A stretch of 64,000 bases of DNA from DASCNA01 sp036011305 (GTDB taxonomy: Bacteria > Verrucomicrobiota > Lentisphaeria > Victivallales > GWF2-38-69), in NCBI GenBank assembly GCA_036011305.1, contig DASCNA010000168.1:1-64000 (forward strand), written 5' to 3'. The position numbers and the translations under genes were made by a program. Positions 8,261-16,426 of this stretch are shown in pieces (the stretch's first letter is position 1; the number at the start of each line of letters is the position of its first letter). A model generated the notes under the pieces. The model was not told the DNA's origin, did not search any database, and saw nothing but the letters and a program-made list of their open reading frames with translations.

Positions 8261-10879
8261 TTATGAACTAAAGCCGGGCGGTAGTCCGACATTCTGATAA
8301 GCAAGCACCCAGAATGACTGGTTATTATCCCATACATAGTCGGACATAAACCACAAACCTGGATCATGTCTGTCAATGTTATTTGCTTTAAGTTTCTGAA
8401 CCGAAACCATATAGACAACTGGAGTGCAGGTCAGTGCATTTCCATCTTCAGGGTGATTTCCAGTATATCCTTCAGTCGACATTTTTACTCCCCATTTTTC
8501 ACCCTCTGTTACTTCGTTTGTTGATGAAGTTGACCATGATATGCTTGTCGTATCATCTGATGTAGGAGTTGGTACAAAACTTACAAAGGAATCGTTTTTT
8601 TCCACAATACCAACGCTTGATTCTGATTCTGTTTTTTTACTCTTGCCATTCTCACAATGCAGGCTTACAGCATCTGCAGTATCACCTTGTAGGGCTGCAT
8701 ATGAAAAATCCATTTTCGCGATTCCTACATTTTTCTCAGAAAGATTTTTTAGATCATCCATTTTTCTGAGAAAATCCTCTACGCCTTTATTCCCTCCCTT
8801 TATGGATTTTGTAGATACAGGTCCAGGAAAATAAGGTTCCATTCCTTTTGTAATACTGTGGCTGTCAGGATCTCTTGTATCGCCGTGTTGTGCGCAAAAT
8901 TCTGTGTCGGCTGGATTGCCATCTAACACAGCAGTAGAGAATAAACAAGAAGTTGTGTTCCCAAGCAGTTTTTCCCCATTCGGTCCTTCCAGTTCGCCTA
9001 TTATATTTAAAAACTTTGGTTTAAAGCCTATCCAGCAGTTGCCGTTTGGTTCAGTTACCTGATATGTCCTTTCAGAATCTTTGTTTTGAAAAGTACACTC
9101 ATTCGTAAACTGGCTACTTGCACTTGTAGTACTACTGTATGTTTCAGTGACAAATTTAAATAAATCAAACACTTCTGGGACTCCAAACTCTATATGTGTT
9201 TTTTTCCCGTCCTCTGTGGAACCACTTTTAGTATTTGAATTTGAGTTACTTAAAGTAGTTGTTGCATCTCCTGTTACTGAAGCGGAAGGATACCAGGCTG
9301 GAACATAACTTTTAGTCTTATCAGCCCCTAAATCAGGATTGTATGATTTATCAGGCGGAAGGCTTATTATCAGTCCTTTTGTCACAAAACCTTCTTCTGA
9401 TAATTTTTTACTTTGTGGAATTACAGGTGCTACTTCACCACTGCTCCAGTCATAAGTTTCTCCGTAAAACCTAAAGCAGGGTTTGTAATCCTTGTTGTAG
9501 TAAGGATTGTGCTGAACTAAACTTATTATTGTTTTTGCTTTCTGTTCACCTGAGACTTTTTGAGTGCATTTCGTAAAACTTGTTTGAGGAAGTACTTCCT
9601 GTATGAAACAGGGATTATATACCATCAGGCCGGGAAAGCAGCTACTGGGACTTAGCTTCGTGCTTACAAAAAATAGTTCACCGTTCAAATTCACAGCCAG
9701 CTGATATGCCCCTCCTTCGCCTATAAATGGTATATAAGAAAAATTATGAGGTGTTCCGGAAGGAGAACTGTTTAAATTATTGTTATTTGCACCGTCAGTA
9801 TTATTTAAAACTATTTTTGCGGAAGAATTAATACCAACACCTGAATCTGAAAGGTTATAGAATGAATATGAATAATCATGATTATCATAAATTGTTATTG
9901 CTGTATCGTACTGATAGGTTTTTATGGTATGTCCTATTGCATCAGTTATGTTGCCTAAAGCTGGAATTCTCATTAACCCAAATAGAGATGCAGATCCTGA
10001 CGGGACTTCATTTCCAAGCATATCCACCTTATTTAGGGCTTTGACAGAGCTAGTCCATTGTAAACTTGTACTATCCTGCACCTTTATAGAAGCAGTATCT
10101 GGATTGAAGCGTATTTGTCCTATCCTTCCATCCTCCTTCTTATAATATAAAACATACGGATAAGCTTCTGTTAAAGGTTTATCGTGTACAACAGTAAAAA
10201 CCGGTTCTTTTGAATAGGCATCGGGGATACTGATGGAATTAATATGCTTGCCATGTTCATTTATTATTGATATGGCTTTTCTGCTTTCCCATAAGAATTG
10301 ATAATTGCCAACTGTTATAGGAGAGGGGGCATTATCCATCTCATAAAAATATACATCAGAGGAAGCATCAGTTGTAGAGATATCAATATTTGCATATGTA
10401 GAAGAATCTGTACAGGAATTTTTGTCTATCCATCCTGCTACAGATGATTGAAATAACCCTGTAATAGTATAATTACGGAATTCAGTACTTTTAATAGGTG
10501 TAAAATTGTAGTGCAATGTTCCATTATAATTTTCATAATTATTATAAACATCCCACTGAATCCACGCACCACTTGCTTCGTAATAGCTATTATCCACTTT
10601 TTGATTTTGACCTTCAATTGTAAGTCTTTTATACTCTCCAGGCTGGATCCAAAGTGTACCTTTATCCTTAGAATGCCACACATGACGTACATTCCACTCA
10701 GAATTTTCTTTTAATTTGATAGGACTTTCAGTGCCGTTGTAAAAATTGATATAAGCGTACCAGTATTCACCCTCTGGGCAGATAATAATTTTACCATCGT
10801 TAGTAGAAAATGCATAACTTGAATAACCAGTAAATATTATTCCCAGAAATGCTATCATCCAAAATATTCTTTTCTTCAT
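8261..10879 (-). CDS. large secreted protein of unknown family
   Basis: I do not recognise a family. The 872-residue product starts with a clear Sec signal peptide (MKKRIFWMIAFLGIIFTG, cleavage after about YSSYA near residue 23) and has no other membrane segment, so it should be exported. Composition is rich in Ser, Thr, Asn, Tyr and Trp with scattered Cys, as in beta-rich extracellular or cell-surface proteins. A Ser/Thr-rich stretch around residues 540-620 and the block SWSTSSTNEVTEGEKWGV near the C-terminus resemble amphipathic beta-hairpins of pore-forming or lectin-like proteins, but that is only a hypothesis. It stands alone between convergent and divergent neighbours. The ribosome binding site is weak. 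It could be an adhesin, a toxin or a surface glycan-binding protein. Confidence 0.8.
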   Translation of the reverse strand: MKKRIFWMIAFLGIIFTGYSSYAFSTNDGKIIICPEGEYWYAYINFYNGTESPIKLKENSEWNVRHVWHSKDKGTLWIQPGEYKRLTIEGQNQKVDNSYYEASGAWIQWDVYNNYENYNGTLHYNFTPIKSTEFRNYTITGLFQSSVAGWIDKNSCTDSSTYANIDISTTDASSDVYFYEMDNAPSPITVGNYQFLWESRKAISIINEHGKHINSISIPDAYSKEPVFTVVHDKPLTEAYPYVLYYKKEDGRIGQIRFNPDTASIKVQDSTSLQWTSSVKALNKVDMLGNEVPSGSASLFGLMRIPALGNITDAIGHTIKTYQYDTAITIYDNHDYSYSFYNLSDSGVGINSSAKIVLNNTDGANNNNLNSSPSGTPHNFSYIPFIGEGGAYQLAVNLNGELFFVSTKLSPSSCFPGLMVYNPCFIQEVLPQTSFTKCTQKVSGEQKAKTIISLVQHNPYYNKDYKPCFRFYGETYDWSSGEVAPVIPQSKKLSEEGFVTKGLIISLPPDKSYNPDLGADKTKSYVPAWYPSASVTGDATTTLSNSNSNTKSGSTEDGKKTHIEFGVPEVFDLFKFVTETYSSTTSASSQFTNECTFQNKDSERTYQVTEPNGNCWIGFKPKFLNIIGELEGPNGEKLLGNTTSCLFSTAVLDGNPADTEFCAQHGDTRDPDSHSITKGMEPYFPGPVSTKSIKGGNKGVEDFLRKMDDLKNLSEKNVGIAKMDFSYAALQGDTADAVSLHCENGKSKKTESESSVGIVEKNDSFVSFVPTPTSDDTTSISWSTSSTNEVTEGEKWGVKMSTEGYTGNHPEDGNALTCTPVVYMVSVQKLKANNIDRHDPGLWFMSDYVWDNNQSFWVLAYQNVGLPPGFSS

Positions 10880-11231
10880 AATAGTTTTCTTTTTATTGTT
10901 ATTTAATTTTTAGAATTCCACGAAATCATTATTCATAAGGTATCAAGGCAGTTATTTACCTAATTCACCAGCAAAAATATTTTAGGTTAAAAAAAGAGAC
11001 TGTCTGTTATTTTTTTATTTCAAAAACAGTGTCTATTTCCAGACAAATTAGTGATGTTTGTCTTAAAATTAGTATAGAGTAACTCTTGCAGAGATTACGT
11101 TATTCTTCTGCAGTAATTATGTGGATAGATAGTCTTTAGACTTTGCTAACATCTTAATACTGTACACTATCGGAAATATAATACCTTTTGACTTTTAGAC
11201 AAAAAAATCAGTCCATATATATACAAATATC

Positions 11232-11381
11232 TCAAAAAACGTGCAAGAAATCACATTTTATTGCATTTACTGCACTTTCCAGAACTTCAAGAAGAAGATT
11301 GAGGTCGTCTTTATCTGATATTTTGTTGATACGCTTATAGATATGACTTATAGTGTCCAAAGGACACTTTGATTTTTTAAG
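11232..11381 (-). pseudogene. possible relic of a NuoF/HydB-like C-terminal segment
   Basis: A stretch of 49 codons without start or ribosome binding site, ending in TGA. It reads KCPLDTISHIYKRIN, then DLNLLLEVLESAVNAIKC and DFLHVF. The pattern of a Cys-Pro near the front, an Asp-Leu-x-Leu-Leu in the middle and Cys-x-Phe/Leu-Gly-like end resembles the iron-sulfur region of NADH-oxidising NuoF/HydB subunits. The key cysteines are incomplete, so the assignment is weak. Codon usage looks like old coding sequence. Confidence 0.28.
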
Positions 11382-11439
11382 TTAAATTGTAATATATTCA
11401 CAGTCATAAAAATTAATCCTAAGAAAATACATTCCCTGA

Positions 11440-11468
11440 TTGACAAAACACTGATTGCACGGTAGTTT
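11440..11468 (+). promoter_or_regulatory. candidate promoter for the GH4-kinase operon
   Basis: TTGACA at 11440-11445 is a consensus -35. With a 17-base spacer the -10 would be TAGTTT (11463-11468), a poor match. It is the best candidate in the region ahead of the GH4 gene. Confidence 0.3.
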
Positions 11469-11551
11469 GTACCGGAAAGTATATTGATATGGGAATATGT
11501 TCCATGTTTTTATTAAGAAAGAATTAGTTTTAGTTTAAAGGGACTTTAGAT

Positions 11552-12937
11552 ATGAAATTAGCAGTATTAGGTGGCGGTGGAGTTAGATCTCCTTTTCTTG
11601 CAAAATCTATAGTAGCCAACTGTTCAAAAGTGGGGCTTACAGAAGTTATATTCATGGATAATAATGCAAAAAAACTATCTATTTATGGTAAAATTGCAAA
11701 GGTAGTAGCAAAAAAGCTTGATCCTTCTTTAAACTTCAAAACCACTACTGATGCAGTTGAAGCTGTAAAAGACGCAGATTTTGTTATCACTACATTAAGA
11801 GTGGGAGAAGATAAAGCCAGAACTTATGATGAAAGAGTTGCTCTTGATTTAGGTGTACTGGGACAGGAAACAACAGGTGCCGGCGGATTTGCTATGGCAA
11901 TGAGATCTATTCCAGTATTACTTGATTATTGTAAAATGATAAAAAAACATGCTAAAAAGAATGTTCAGATATTTAACTTTACTAATCCGTCAGGACTGGT
12001 AACCCAGGCTTTGAGATCCGAAGGGTATGATAATGTCTATGGTGTTTGTGATGCACCTAGCGGTTTTAAAATTCAGCTTTTAGATCTTCTTAAAGTTGAA
12101 GACAGTGAACTTTCCATGGAATGTTTCGGACTTAATCATCTTTCATGGTTTAGAAAGTTTATTCTTAACGGAAAGGATATATCTAAGGACTTACTTGCAG
12201 ATAAAAGATTATATTCTGATACAGAAATGCATATTTTCGATCCTGAATTAGTTAGATTGTCTGGCGGCGATATGATGTTAAATGAATATCTTTACTTTTT
12301 CTATTACAGAGAAAGAGCTGTAGAATCTATTTTGAATTCAAAACAGACACGCGGTGAAAGTATTCTTGATATTAACCGTGATATGACTGAAAAGCTCGAG
12401 AAACTAGATATTGAATCTGATATAGAGAAAGCGTTCGAAATATTTATGACCTCCTATATGGAGAGAGAAAACAGTTATATGTCAGCCGAATCAGGAGAAG
12501 GAAGGGCATGTCCTAAGTCTATTCCTACTCTTCAGGAATATCTTGATGCACCTGATGAAGGTGGTTATGCAGGTGTAGCTTTAAAATTTGTTAATGCTGT
12601 CAATACTGGTGAAAATGTTGAAATGGTTTTATCTGTGCCGAATAACGGTGCAATTGATGGGCTTGAAGATGATGATGTTGTTGAAATAAGTTGTAATATT
12701 GATAGAGATGGAGCTCATCCTGTAAAAATGAGAGAGATTCCTGATTTCCAAATGAATTTGATCAGAACAGTTAAATTTTATGAAAAAATGGCAGTTAAAG
12801 CCATTATTGAAAAAAATAGAGATGCTGCGGTAATCGCACTGACAGCGCATCCGTTGGTCAATTCATACAGTCTTGCTGTGAAGCTTGTCGCTAAATATCT
12901 TGAAGTGCATTCAGAATATACAGGAGATTGGAAATAA
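11552..12937 (+). CDS. GH4 family glycosidase (6-phospho-glycosidase type)
   Basis: Cytoplasmic NAD+ and Mn2+ dependent glycosidase of family GH4, which cleaves mostly 6-phosphoglycosides by a redox-elimination mechanism. The N-terminal GGGGVR (7-12) is the nucleotide-binding turn. FNFTNPSG (about 140-147), GVCDAP with the metal-binding Cys (about 163-168) and GLNHLSW with the metal-binding His (about 193-199) are the family signatures. Length 461 is usual. AAAGGGAC lies before the ATG. The stop overlaps the start of a PfkB kinase gene (TAATG), so the two are translationally coupled. The kinase could either make the phosphorylated substrate or process the released sugar. Alpha or beta specificity cannot be told with certainty. 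Confidence 0.9.
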   Translation: MKLAVLGGGGVRSPFLAKSIVANCSKVGLTEVIFMDNNAKKLSIYGKIAKVVAKKLDPSLNFKTTTDAVEAVKDADFVITTLRVGEDKARTYDERVALDLGVLGQETTGAGGFAMAMRSIPVLLDYCKMIKKHAKKNVQIFNFTNPSGLVTQALRSEGYDNVYGVCDAPSGFKIQLLDLLKVEDSELSMECFGLNHLSWFRKFILNGKDISKDLLADKRLYSDTEMHIFDPELVRLSGGDMMLNEYLYFFYYRERAVESILNSKQTRGESILDINRDMTEKLEKLDIESDIEKAFEIFMTSYMERENSYMSAESGEGRACPKSIPTLQEYLDAPDEGGYAGVALKFVNAVNTGENVEMVLSVPNNGAIDGLEDDDVVEISCNIDRDGAHPVKMREIPDFQMNLIRTVKFYEKMAVKAIIEKNRDAAVIALTAHPLVNSYSLAVKLVAKYLEVHSEYTGDWK

Positions 12938-13830
12938 TGTCAGTAGCAGTATTCAGCAGACTAAATTTAGATATCATATATTCTGGTATTGATCGACTTC
13001 CTGAAAAAGGTGAGGAGATCTACTCCGATCATTTTGATATCCAACTAGGCGGAGGTGCACCTGTTCTCCCCATTGTTTTAAAAAGGCTCAATGTCAAAGG
13101 TAAGCTTGGAACTTATCTTTCAGATGATCTGGTCAGTACATTGGTAAAAGGTTTATTAAAGACACTCGATTTTGACGATTATCATAATTTTTATAAAAAA
13201 TCAGGCAAACCTGTTATTGTAACCAGTGTAATATCGTTCAGTGATGATAGAAGTTTTATCTCTTTTGAAGATAACAGCGGAGAAACACTCTGTACAGAAC
13301 AGGAAGTTTATGATTTTTTCACAGGTTCAAAAGTGTGCTGGGCTTTAGGTGAATATCCGGAAGTAATGGCTAAGCTGAAGAAAGAAGGCACAACTTTAGT
13401 CTATGATATAGGCTGGGACGGTGTTAAACATGTTTCGAACTATAAAGAAATTTTAAGCATAGTAGATGTCTTTACTCCCAACGATAAAGAAGCAATGGCA
13501 CTAACAGAAACATCTTCTCCGAAAGATGCAGTAAAAATACTTGCTGAATATGTAAAACATCCAGTTGTAAAAATAGGAAAAGAAGGATGTTTGACCTATA
13601 AAAATGGAAATGTTGTTAATGTAGGACTGCCCTATAAGGTAAATGCTATTGATACAACAGGTGCAGGTGATAATTTTCTTGCAGGCCTGACTTATGGGCT
13701 GGATAAAGACTGGTGTATAGAAGACTGTATGAAAATGGGCAATATCATAGGTGCAAATTCTACTACTGAATTAGGATGCTATAAAGCTTATCTTTCAGAG
13801 GAAGAAGCACTGAATTATTTTCATATATAA
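12937..13830 (+). CDS. PfkB-family carbohydrate kinase
   Basis: Cytoplasmic ATP-dependent sugar or nucleoside kinase of the ribokinase/PfkB family. The C-terminal signature DTTGAGDNF (about residues 239-247) carries the catalytic Asp and anion hole, and QLGGGAP near residue 36 is the N-terminal substrate-side motif. Length 297 is typical. The start is ATG 12937, overlapping the GH4 stop as TAATG; the upstream in-frame TTG at 12928 is less likely. Coupling to GH4 suggests a shared pathway for a phosphorylated disaccharide or glycoside. The specific substrate cannot be read. Confidence 0.88.
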   Translation: MSVAVFSRLNLDIIYSGIDRLPEKGEEIYSDHFDIQLGGGAPVLPIVLKRLNVKGKLGTYLSDDLVSTLVKGLLKTLDFDDYHNFYKKSGKPVIVTSVISFSDDRSFISFEDNSGETLCTEQEVYDFFTGSKVCWALGEYPEVMAKLKKEGTTLVYDIGWDGVKHVSNYKEILSIVDVFTPNDKEAMALTETSSPKDAVKILAEYVKHPVVKIGKEGCLTYKNGNVVNVGLPYKVNAIDTTGAGDNFLAGLTYGLDKDWCIEDCMKMGNIIGANSTTELGCYKAYLSEEEALNYFHI

Positions 13831-13834
13831 TTTA

Positions 13835-13858
13835 TCAATCCATCTCGTGGTTTTTTTT
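13835..13858 (+). terminator. weak candidate terminator after the kinase gene
   Basis: A short imperfect stem around CCATCTCGTGG is followed by eight T residues (13851-13858), just behind the kinase stop. The stem is only three to five pairs, so function is uncertain. Confidence 0.35.
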
Positions 13859-13871
13859 GAGTTATATTATA

Positions 13872-13892
13872 CTCCGGGTTGATAGCCCGGAG
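13872..13892. other. GC-rich hairpin ahead of the methyltransferase unit
   Basis: CTCCGGG (13872-13878) and CCCGGAG (13886-13892) form a perfect seven-pair stem with a seven-base loop, strikingly GC-rich for this DNA. It lies about 40 bases before the leader ORF's ribosome binding site. No T-run follows, so it looks more like a leader or processing element than a terminator. Confidence 0.5.
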
Positions 13893-13933
13893 GTTACAAT
13901 AGAAGCTACTTTTGATACAGGAGGGGTAATCAA

Positions 13934-13993
13934 ATGAGAATTTTACTGAAATTGATTGATAAAAATGTGACATTCAGGCTGGAAAGACACTAA
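13934..13993 (+). CDS. 19-codon leader ORF overlapping the methyltransferase start
   Basis: An ATG at 13934 sits behind one of the strongest ribosome binding sites in the window (CAGGAGGGG). It opens a 19-residue frame, MRILLKLIDKNVTFRLERH, whose TAA overlaps the ATG of the next gene as TAATG. The methyltransferase has no good ribosome binding site of its own, so translation probably reaches it by coupling through this mini ORF. The peptide is basic and has no run of regulatory codons, so attenuation by a single amino acid is not obvious. It could alternatively be the decayed start of a longer gene. Confidence 0.5.
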   Translation: MRILLKLIDKNVTFRLERH

Positions 13994-14673
13994 TGAATAT
14001 AACAACTGTTAATCAGCAGTCAGCAGTCAGTTACTCCAATGAAAAATGCATTTTATGCGGAAGTTCAGGTTTATCTTTATTTTATCAAAATGCTAAGCGT
14101 GACTTTCTTCTCTGCCCTGAATGCGATCTTGTTTTCGTACCTGAAAACCAGCGTTTAAACTCAAAGGAAGAGTTCAGAAGGTATAATTTTCATCAGAATA
14201 ATCCGGAAGATGAAGGCTATAGAAAATTTCTGAATAGAATTTTCAAACCTATGAATGATTTAATATATCCAGGCAGCAAAGGATTGGACTTTGGCTCAGG
14301 TCCAGGGCCTGTCTTGAGTTTGATGTTTTCTGAAGTTGGCCATGATATGAATATTTATGATCACTATTTTAATAATGATCGTTCTGTTTTTAAGAAAAAA
14401 TATGATTTCATTACTGCAACTGAAGTAGTAGAGCATCTTTTTGATCCGCTTAAAGAATTGGAACTTTTATGGTTTTGTTTAAATCAAGGTGGATATTTAG
14501 GCATTATGACGAATCTTGTAAAAGATCAGGAATCTTTTCCCAAATGGTACTATAAAGATGATGAAACTCATGTCACTTTCTTTTCTGAAAATACATTTCT
14601 ATGGCTGCAAAAAAAATGGAATTCATCAGTTAGTTTTGTAAGTGAAAATGTAATAATATTTGAAAAACCATAA
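13993..14673 (+). CDS. zinc-ribbon class I SAM-dependent methyltransferase
   Basis: Probable cytoplasmic methyltransferase. The N-terminus has two Cys pairs (CILC near 21 and CPEC near 43) forming a zinc ribbon. It is followed by the SAM-binding loop GLDFGSGPGP (about 97-106) and the post-I/IV region TATEVVEHLFDP, as in the Methyltransf_23 group. Length 226 is on the short side but complete. The substrate is unknown; related proteins act on sugars, quinone-like molecules or modified metabolites. The start overlaps the leader ORF stop. A phosphodiesterase gene follows after 36 bases with its own strong ribosome binding site. Confidence 0.82.
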   Translation: MNITTVNQQSAVSYSNEKCILCGSSGLSLFYQNAKRDFLLCPECDLVFVPENQRLNSKEEFRRYNFHQNNPEDEGYRKFLNRIFKPMNDLIYPGSKGLDFGSGPGPVLSLMFSEVGHDMNIYDHYFNNDRSVFKKKYDFITATEVVEHLFDPLKELELLWFCLNQGGYLGIMTNLVKDQESFPKWYYKDDETHVTFFSENTFLWLQKKWNSSVSFVSENVIIFEKP

Positions 14674-14709
14674 GGTTTAAATTAATAAAAATCAAAAAAA
14701 GGGGATAAA

Positions 14710-15606
14710 ATGAAACAGACAGGTCGTGTAATGTTAATTATCGGAACACTGATTTTTACATTCATTTTTACCAAAACATTTGCAGAGAATAATAAACTTC
14801 CTATCACAGGTGTAACTGCACTTGAAAAAGCACACGCTCATAACGACTATGATCATACTGTACCTCTATTTGATGCTTTAGATCACGGCTTTACAAGAAT
14901 TGAACCTGATGTTTTTATCCTCTATAAAGATCCTGGGACAGGAGAAGTGATTAATGATAAACTTAAACATTTTAATGAATCAGGCCAGACCGATATCAGC
15001 AACTATATAATTATGGTTGGACATAATTATGGAGAATATAAAGGAACACTCTATGAACTGTATATAAAGCCATTGGAACAGTTAAAATCTGGGCAGTTTG
15101 TTTTTGAAGGTTATAATAAACCAATTTTATATATGATAGATATGAAAACAAATTATCCAGGTTCTGTAGAGTTTATGAATACTTATCTAGCTCAATATAA
15201 AACTCTTTTTAACAATTATAATTCAAATATAATGGATAAACCTGTTAACGTTATTTTAAGTGGATATAATGGAGGAGATTTTAGAGAATCTGATTATAAT
15301 TATCTACTTTCTGTACAAAATAGATACATTGGAATTGACGGTAGAGTGGATAAACCTTTGTTCGGGCAGAATAAATCTCCTGAACTTTTCCCGTTGATAA
15401 GTAATTCATGGGACAACAGAACTGATGAAGAATTTTACAAAGATATAAAAGAAGCTCATGCGGATGGGCATCAGATTAGATTCTGGGGAATTGATGATAA
15501 TTTGTCAACCTGGGAAAAACTGTATGATGCAGGTATGGATGTTATATCCACGGATAACCTTCAGGGTGTAGAGGATTTTCTGTTGTCAAAGATGACTAAA
15601 AAATAA
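14710..15606 (+). CDS. exported PI-PLC/GDPD-like phosphodiesterase
   Basis: Secreted TIM-barrel phosphodiesterase related to the PI-PLC-like and glycerophosphodiester phosphodiesterase superfamily. A Sec signal peptide covers about residues 1-26 (MLIIGTLIFTFIFTKTFA). The active-site start is AHAHNDYDHTVPLFDAL (about 41-57), followed by GFTRIEPDV. The Glu-Pro-Asp is where related enzymes carry Glu-x-Asp for metal binding. RFWGIDDNLSTWEKLYDAG and DVISTDNLQG near the C-terminus fit the last barrel strands. The ribosome binding site AAGGGG precedes the ATG. A role in releasing phosphate-linked head groups outside the cell is likely. The exact substrate is not known. Confidence 0.8.
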   Translation: MKQTGRVMLIIGTLIFTFIFTKTFAENNKLPITGVTALEKAHAHNDYDHTVPLFDALDHGFTRIEPDVFILYKDPGTGEVINDKLKHFNESGQTDISNYIIMVGHNYGEYKGTLYELYIKPLEQLKSGQFVFEGYNKPILYMIDMKTNYPGSVEFMNTYLAQYKTLFNNYNSNIMDKPVNVILSGYNGGDFRESDYNYLLSVQNRYIGIDGRVDKPLFGQNKSPELFPLISNSWDNRTDEEFYKDIKEAHADGHQIRFWGIDDNLSTWEKLYDAGMDVISTDNLQGVEDFLLSKMTKK

Positions 15607-15629
15607 TAAGTTCTGAAGATATTTTCAGC

Positions 15630-15675
15630 TTTCTCACATATTCCTATGGTATATGTGAGAAATTATTTAATTTAG
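15630..15675 (+). terminator. intrinsic terminator after the phosphodiesterase gene
   Basis: TTTCTCACATAT (15630-15641) pairs perfectly with ATATGTGAGAAA (15651-15662) around a nine-base loop. The following bases (TTATTTAATTT) are T-rich. Position just behind the stop at 15606 fits termination of the leader-ORF/methyltransferase/phosphodiesterase unit. Confidence 0.7.
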
Positions 15676-15775
15676 ATTAATAAAAATTTGATACTGTTAC
15701 TGTTTATTTTCTCAGCATCAGCGATATAATTTGATGAATAATTAAAAACTCTATATATCATAAGGAATTATTTAA

Positions 15776-16426
15776 TTGCATTATTTGCTGATCTTATTCG
15801 TTTTATTAATCGCTTCGTGTGCTAACAATAATCATCCTGCTTCAAATACAGTGAAACATTCACAACCGCCTCCGCCTACCAGATTTCCTCCATCTCCCAA
15901 AAAAAATAACAATAAATCACCAATATATAAGGCAAAAAAAATAAGTAATGGTCTGGTAACGTATAAGTCATTAAATATAAAAGGATACAAAAACAGACCT
16001 GTAGTTATTGATTCTCTTTTTCTACCTACTTTAAAGAAAATTAATACACTGGCAAAAAAGAATAAAATAACTGTAGTGGTAACAAGCTCATTTAGAAAAG
16101 CTGATCAAAAGTTAACCGGAACAGTTGTTAAACCCGCAAGATACTCTAACCATCTTACAGGACATGCCATTGACATGAATATAGTTTATAAAAATAGGTG
16201 GTACAGTTCTGCGAGTTTAAAAAAATCTAATTTACGTAATTTGCCTTATAATGTTCAACATTTTATAAATGGATTGAGAAAGGAACCTGATATCAGATGG
16301 GGAGGTGACTTTAATACGGAAGATCCTGTTCATATAGATGATAACTTCAATTCCAACCTTGTGAAATGGAAAGTTAGGTATTCTCTTTGTCAAAAACAGG
16401 CATATTCCGATGTATTAGAAATGTAA
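15776..16426 (+). CDS. M15-family metallopeptidase lipoprotein (D-Ala-D-Ala carboxypeptidase-like)
   Basis: Predicted periplasmic, membrane-tethered zinc peptidase acting on peptidoglycan cross-link peptides. The signal sequence LLILFVLLIASC ends in a lipobox (IASC, Cys about 15). A Pro/Asn/Lys-rich linker (about 22-50) precedes the catalytic domain. SNHLTGHAIDMN (about 124-135) supplies the zinc-binding His and Asp, and DPVHIDDNF (about 182-190) the third ligand, as in the M15 family. The start is the TTG at 15776 preceded by AAGGA; no ATG fits the signal peptide. Its 3' end overlaps the convergent AEC transporter gene by 12 bases. Confidence 0.82.
   Translation: MHYLLILFVLLIASCANNNHPASNTVKHSQPPPPTRFPPSPKKNNNKSPIYKAKKISNGLVTYKSLNIKGYKNRPVVIDSLFLPTLKKINTLAKKNKITVVVTSSFRKADQKLTGTVVKPARYSNHLTGHAIDMNIVYKNRWYSSASLKKSNLRNLPYNVQHFINGLRKEPDIRWGGDFNTEDPVHIDDNFNSNLVKWKVRYSLCQKQAYSDVLEM

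Larger units (their letters stand above)
10880..11551. other. long intergenic region with a probable gene relic
   Basis: About 670 bases between divergent genes. It holds imperfect hairpins around 10993-11030 and 11041-11070 (AGACAAA with TTTGTCT), a coding-like relic on the minus strand (11232-11381), and a weak promoter candidate for the GH4 gene at 11440-11468. Confidence 0.5.

Noticed and set aside
8541..10714. Several plus-strand and alternative frames inside the secreted orphan gene
   Set aside because: They lie wholly within a long coding gene with a signal peptide, lack ribosome binding sites and look like shadows.
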